A stretch of 64,000 nt of DNA from Flectonema sp. DT1601 (Eukaryota > Euglenozoa > Diplonemea > Diplonemida > Diplonemidae), in assembly GCA_964019425.1 (NCBI GenBank), contig OZ025835.1, positions 186,001-250,000 of the forward strand. The letters run 5' to 3'. Shown one piece after another: positions 62,505 to 64,000 of the stretch. Made by a program: the position numbers and the translations under genes. Each line of letters starts with the position of its first letter. The first letter of the stretch is position 1. Below the pieces are notes generated by a model, which saw nothing but the letters and a program-made list of their open reading frames with translations, made no database searches and had not been told where the DNA came from.

Positions 62505-63106
62505 CTTCTCCCCCTGCACCACCTCCTTTAGATAGGAAAGAATAATAAACTTTTTTTTAGATGCAAAAAAAGTCTTTCACAAGATAGCTGTTATGGCATT
62601 ATCAGTAGCACATGTCAGTTAATTTCTGTGCAGAAGATATAATTAAACGAACTAAACACAAAAAAAAAGATTTCAGAAACAAAGCAGCTCACGAGTCAGG
62701 AAAAACAAACTCTTTGAGAACATCCTCGTCAAGTTCGTTTATGTTAACTGCTGAGATAATTCAAAGTAGAACAGCGACGACTAATTCTTTCGGCAGCCGA
62801 TAAGAGCGTCAAAAACATAAAAAATAGATAAAAACAAAGGAATACTTATCATATTTTACAGAAAGTTTCGGATTGGAGATGATGTGTAACACAAGTCTCA
62901 CGAAAAGTAAGTTAAGTTAAGTTTTGGGGAAAATAAGTTCAATCACTGCAAACATCCCAGACCAGTGTTTGCGTTCCTTAATTGTGGAACACGAAGAGGG
63001 ATCTGTTATGTCGGGTATTAGAAGCCAGCTACGGGTGTTTTTAAAAAGTTTCACAAAAACAATAAGAACAAGGTAGTGAGGTGGAGTATAAACCATCACA
63101 TTACAC
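62505..63106. other. Spacer with left part of duplicated block copy 3
   Basis: From about 62603 matches 49385 onward, with a loss of about 150 bp relative to copy 2. No gene is seen. Confidence 0.6.
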
Positions 63107-64000
63107 TTACTGGTAAGTCTTGTAGATTGGCATCTTTGCCTCAGCGTAGTACGCCTTGACTGCAGGGATGCTGGCAATACGTTGTTTGTGGGCTTCGATG
63201 TTTTTGAATTCATCAATGCAACTGACAGGGATTCCATCAATGAATCCAGACTTGAGTGGTTGAAACCAACAAAAGGCTGCGATGTCAGCAATAGTCAGGT
63301 AATCACCGACTGCGAATCCACTCTTCGATTTCCCCAACAAAGTGTCAACGTAAGCAATCCACTTGTGAGCATCTCCTCCCGGTGCCATAGTCTTAGCACG
63401 GAATACTTCCTTCTCAGCCTGGTCTGCAATTTTGAAAGAAGCTCCGATAGGTGCGAACATCTCCGCTACGAAATCAATGAACTCATCAACTTCAAGAGAG
63501 AGCACTGAGTCTTCTGGGTACAGACACTTTCCTTCAAACTTTGAAATCTTAGCAGCGTAACGCAACTGTGCGGCACTCTGTCCAATCACCTTGTCGCCAA
63601 CGTACATCAACGGAAGCTGCTTTGGAGCAACCTCACTCTTCAACTGCGCTCCCCATTCCTCTCCTGTCATTCGCTTGTCCTCAAACTCAATTCCTCCCAG
63701 GGTCAGTGCAAGCCTTGTTGGCTCAACACGTCCTGGCATTGGGAAGTACACAACTTTAATAGACATTAGTTTGACTGAATAGGGTGTTTTTATAATCTGT
63801 GAGGAGAACGAGAAGATAATAATTCAGGCGGCAGCCGCGCTAATATCTTTTTACAAAGCGAACGGTCGCTATCAGGAGAGAGGAATAAAATCAACTGTTT
63901 GTTAAAAACAGTAAAGAAGATTGTTAGGAAAATAGGAAAAAAATCAATCATGCGCAAGTGAATTGATTTTCAACCAACTGGCATCTGTCAAGATCACACT
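62603..64000 (-). repeat. GST + Cys-rich duplicated block, copy 3 (cut by window end)
   Basis: Matches copy 2 through the GST gene and into the spacer that in copies 1 and 2 precedes the Cys-rich gene. A third Cys-rich gene is expected just beyond 64000. Confidence 0.9.
63107..63766 (-). CDS. Glutathione S-transferase, sigma-like (block copy 3)
   Basis: Predicted 219 residues with the same motifs as the 9904 and 50016 copies (Tyr7 in VVYF, KQLPLMYV, GQSAAQLRYAAK, GDYLTIADIAAFCW). It is a mosaic: the segment FAPIGASFKIADQAEKE is closer to the 9904 copy, while RMTGEEWG and the KTYQ end agree with the 50016 copy. That pattern points to exchange between copies. Leader and acceptor are shared. 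Confidence 0.95.
   Translation of the reverse strand: MSIKVVYFPMPGRVEPTRLALTLGGIEFEDKRMTGEEWGAQLKSEVAPKQLPLMYVGDKVIGQSAAQLRYAAKISKFEGKCLYPEDSVLSLEVDEFIDFVAEMFAPIGASFKIADQAEKEVFRAKTMAPGGDAHKWIAYVDTLLGKSKSGFAVGDYLTIADIAAFCWFQPLKSGFIDGIPVSCIDEFKNIEAHKQRIASIPAVKAYYAEAKMPIYKTYQ

Noticed and set aside
1-64000. Virus-like, LTR or DNA-transposon remnants
   Set aside because: No polymerase, integrase, capsid, envelope or transposase-like protein sequence and no long terminal repeats were found.

Overview
The window is nuclear DNA from a unicellular eukaryote (protist) that I cannot name. It encodes a CCR4-NOT subunit, PEX11, ribosomal protein eS26, a Golgi nucleotide-sugar transporter and glutathione S-transferases. 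Several genes carry short GT-AG introns (62-99 nt, one of 464 nt). Non-coding DNA is very AT-rich and full of A or T runs of 15-35 nt. There are no bacterial operons, CRISPR arrays, rRNA genes or convincing tRNAs, and I saw no retrovirus-like, LTR or DNA-transposon coding sequence.

Every gene I can support, about 33 of them, lies on the minus strand. Transcription therefore runs from 64000 towards 1, with no strand switch in 64 kb. Nearly every start codon has a pyrimidine-rich tract ending in CAG or TAG some 4-50 nt upstream. The 12 internal introns I could resolve mostly end in A-rich AAACAG sequences without such a tract. One-way gene order plus a separate pyrimidine-rich acceptor class before each ATG is what spliced-leader trans-splicing of polycistronic transcripts looks like (euglenozoans, dinoflagellates, perkinsids and some others). 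Cis-introns in about one gene in seven argue against a kinetoplastid. The leader RNA itself was not found.

Layout in the direction of transcription. 64.0-49.3 kb: a GST, a 1446-residue calponin-homology/coiled-coil gene with eight exons, a membrane protein, a pathogen-related protein, and the second Cys-rich/GST block. 49.3-46.1 kb: a beta-lactamase-like serine hydrolase and a secreted M23 peptidase with a Trp-rich repeat domain. 46.1-43.4 kb: gene-free. 43.4-37.2 kb: nucleotide-sugar transporter, HAD phosphatase, PH/coiled-coil protein and a possibly myristoylated small protein. 37.2-32.5 kb: a tandem duplication carrying two small membrane-protein genes. 32.3-19.6 kb: DUF3754 protein, two coiled-coil proteins, SDR, PEX11, GIY-YIG protein, a minisatellite and an unidentified gene. 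19.6-17.1 kb: gene-free. 17.1-1.7 kb: CNOT3, three eS26 copies, the first Cys-rich/GST block, a Sip5-like RING protein with a CaaX end, two unidentified or zinc-finger genes, a broken theta-like GST joined to a coiled coil, and two further GSTs, one broken.

The most noteworthy points are the two classes of 3' splice site, three eS26 genes identical through the coding region but unrelated outside it, recurring GST/Cys-rich blocks, three unrelated short tandem repeats of about 135, 154 and 156 bp (one inside an intron), a poly(A)-ended dispersed element, and a possible three-hairpin RNA in a gene-free stretch.
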